From Candidatus Krumholzibacteriia bacterium (lineage in GTDB: Bacteria > Krumholzibacteriota > Krumholzibacteriia > LZORAL124-64-63), in assembly GCA_016744275.1 (NCBI GenBank), contig JADGEP010000188.1:331-7421 (forward strand): 7,091 nt of DNA, given 5' to 3'. The notes under the pieces are model-generated. The model did not search any database and was not told the origin of the DNA. It saw only the letters and a list, made by a program, of their open reading frames with translations. Of this stretch, positions 6,127-7,091 are shown in pieces. The position numbers were made by a program, and so were the translations under genes. Each line of letters opens with the position of its first letter. Within the stretch, counting starts at the first letter, position 1.

Positions 6127-7091
6127 ATGTTCACTGTAGACGGAATCCGTCGCCCCTTGGTTGGGTGCGCTCTCGTTGTTTTATTCTCGTTTTGCGGAGG
6201 CCTGACTGTAGCCTCGGGTCAAGACAGTGTCGCGGACAATATAGCCGTGGCGATCAACCATTACGCCTCCCTGGATTTTGACGCCGGGATTGACGTCGCA
6301 TCGGCCCAACTCAGCCGGCGCGATTTGACACCTGCTGATCGTGCGGCTGTCTATTCAGTGCTCAGCATGATCCACTATGCCCAGGGGCAGAAATCCCACG
6401 AGGTGGCCTTCGAATATCTGGACAAGATCATGGATGTGGGCCCCTGTGTGACCCACTTGCCCTTTGAATATTGGCCGCAAAATCTGCGTGACCGCTGGTA
6501 CGGCATGCTCCAGGCCAGCGATCAAATGGTCTGTGAGATTGATGCCGACCCGGCCATCCAGACCATTGCGATCATGGAGTTCGACAACTTTTCGGTCGGA
6601 AAATACCAAGAAGAATTGGGCTACATGACCAAGGGGTTGAGTGACTTCTTTGAATCGGATTTTGCCGCCTTGGACAATTTGAAGGTCGTTGAGCGCGACA
6701 AGATTGATTTCATACTCAAGGAAATCGCTTTGTCGAAAGAGGGAGCGGTGGACCAGGCGACCGCCGTCCAGGCGGGCAAGCTGCTTGGGGCGCAGATCAT
6801 GGTATTTGGCAGCGTGATGCAGATGGACCGCAAAAACGCACGGATGATCGTTAAGGCGGTCAAGGTTGAGACCTCTGAAATTCTCGCCACCGCCGAGCGC
6901 ACCGGCAAGCCTGAGTTCTTCACCATGGAGCGCGAATTGGTCGCCGAGTTGGCCGAGAAGCTCGACATGGAATTGAGCCCAGAGGGTGAAAAGAAGCTGA
7001 AGGCCGATACGACCGAGGATAACGATGCTGCTGGCCTGTATTCCCGCGGACTTTACCACGTGGACCAGTACGAATACGCCAAGGCCTTTGA
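6127..7091 (+). CDS. Exported CsgG/FlgO-like protein with TPR-like flanks (3' end truncated)
   Basis: The frame is open from the ATG at 6127 through the window end, giving 321 complete codons and no stop. An N-terminal signal peptide is visible: RR at 8-9, hydrophobic PLVGCALVVLFSFCGGLTV, and a probable cleavage after VAS at residue 30. C14 and C23 do not sit in a good lipobox, so it is more likely a periplasmic or outer-membrane-associated protein than a lipoprotein. Residues about 33-140 are helical, possibly TPR-like (AVYSVLSMIHYAQGQ, FEYLDKIM). Residues about 147-259 resemble the CsgG/FlgO-like domain: TIAIMEFDNFSV, GLSDFFESDFAALDNLKVVE, RDKIDFILKE, AGKLLGAQIMVFGSVMQ and KVETSEILATAERTG. 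The last visible residues (AAGLYSRGLYHVDQYEYAKA) look like the start of a TPR. The gene follows the kinase by 50 nt and may encode its envelope partner; that link is inference. Confidence 0.85.
   Translation, partial: MFTVDGIRRPLVGCALVVLFSFCGGLTVASGQDSVADNIAVAINHYASLDFDAGIDVASAQLSRRDLTPADRAAVYSVLSMIHYAQGQKSHEVAFEYLDKIMDVGPCVTHLPFEYWPQNLRDRWYGMLQASDQMVCEIDADPAIQTIAIMEFDNFSVGKYQEELGYMTKGLSDFFESDFAALDNLKVVERDKIDFILKEIALSKEGAVDQATAVQAGKLLGAQIMVFGSVMQMDRKNARMIVKAVKVETSEILATAERTGKPEFFTMERELVAELAEKLDMELSPEGEKKLKADTTEDNDAAGLYSRGLYHVDQYEYAKAF

Noticed and set aside
6355..7059. Long minus-strand open frame (about 234 codons) opposite the CsgG-like gene
   Set aside because: It is antisense to a gene with clear signal peptide, strong ribosome binding site and domain match, and its product resembles no family; it reflects codon bias on the coding strand.

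Overview
The window is almost wholly coding on the + strand, with seven co-directional genes, two of them cut by the window edges. It is moderately GC-rich and comes from a Gram-negative bacterium: the type VI secretion (T6SS) spike-accessory families, the predicted exported CsgG-like protein and the signal peptide all require an outer-membrane context. Family content (DUF6484, DUF2169, a thiolase-fold protein, a DUF4150 PAAR-like protein and TIGR02270) is typical of Proteobacteria and Myxococcota-like lineages. The transmembrane Ser/Thr kinase with FN3-like and PEGA-like modules, and the CsgG-like protein, fit Myxococcota/deltaproteobacterial or related candidate-phylum genomes. I cannot name a genus from the sequence alone.

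Positions 1-4248 hold a tightly packed T6SS tip-loading cassette. In order these are the 3' part of a DUF6484 protein (1-447), a DUF2169 protein (461-1483), a degenerate beta-ketoacyl-synthase-like protein (1486-2514), a stand-alone PAAR-like DUF4150 protein (2514-2966) and a TIGR02270 protein (2968-4248). Spacings are 13 nt, 2 nt, a 1-nt TGATG overlap and 1 nt, so this is one transcription unit with translational coupling. The PAAR-like protein should cap a VgrG spike, which is probably encoded upstream. The DUF2169, thiolase-like and TIGR02270 proteins are the usual companions of such tips and probably act in folding, loading or adaptor steps. No toxin or immunity gene is recognisable inside the window.

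Positions 4304-7091 hold a signalling pair on the same strand after a 55-nt gap. The first gene encodes a single-pass membrane Ser/Thr kinase (4304-6076) with an extracytoplasmic FN3-like domain and a PEGA-like domain. After 50 nt comes an exported CsgG/FlgO-like protein (6127 to beyond the window end). The kinase could couple an envelope signal to T6SS activity, as PpkA does in other systems, but this is inference from gene order.

Non-coding space is limited to short gaps, with no stretch over 300 bases lacking a gene. Those gaps carry unexpected symmetry: a perfect 16-bp palindrome before the DUF2169 gene, a CAATTG-centred 10-bp palindrome before the kinase, and a pair of similar GTT(T)GA-N11-TCA(A)AC inverted repeats before the kinase and CsgG-like genes. 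I see no tRNA, rRNA, CRISPR array, insertion sequence or clear rho-independent terminator.
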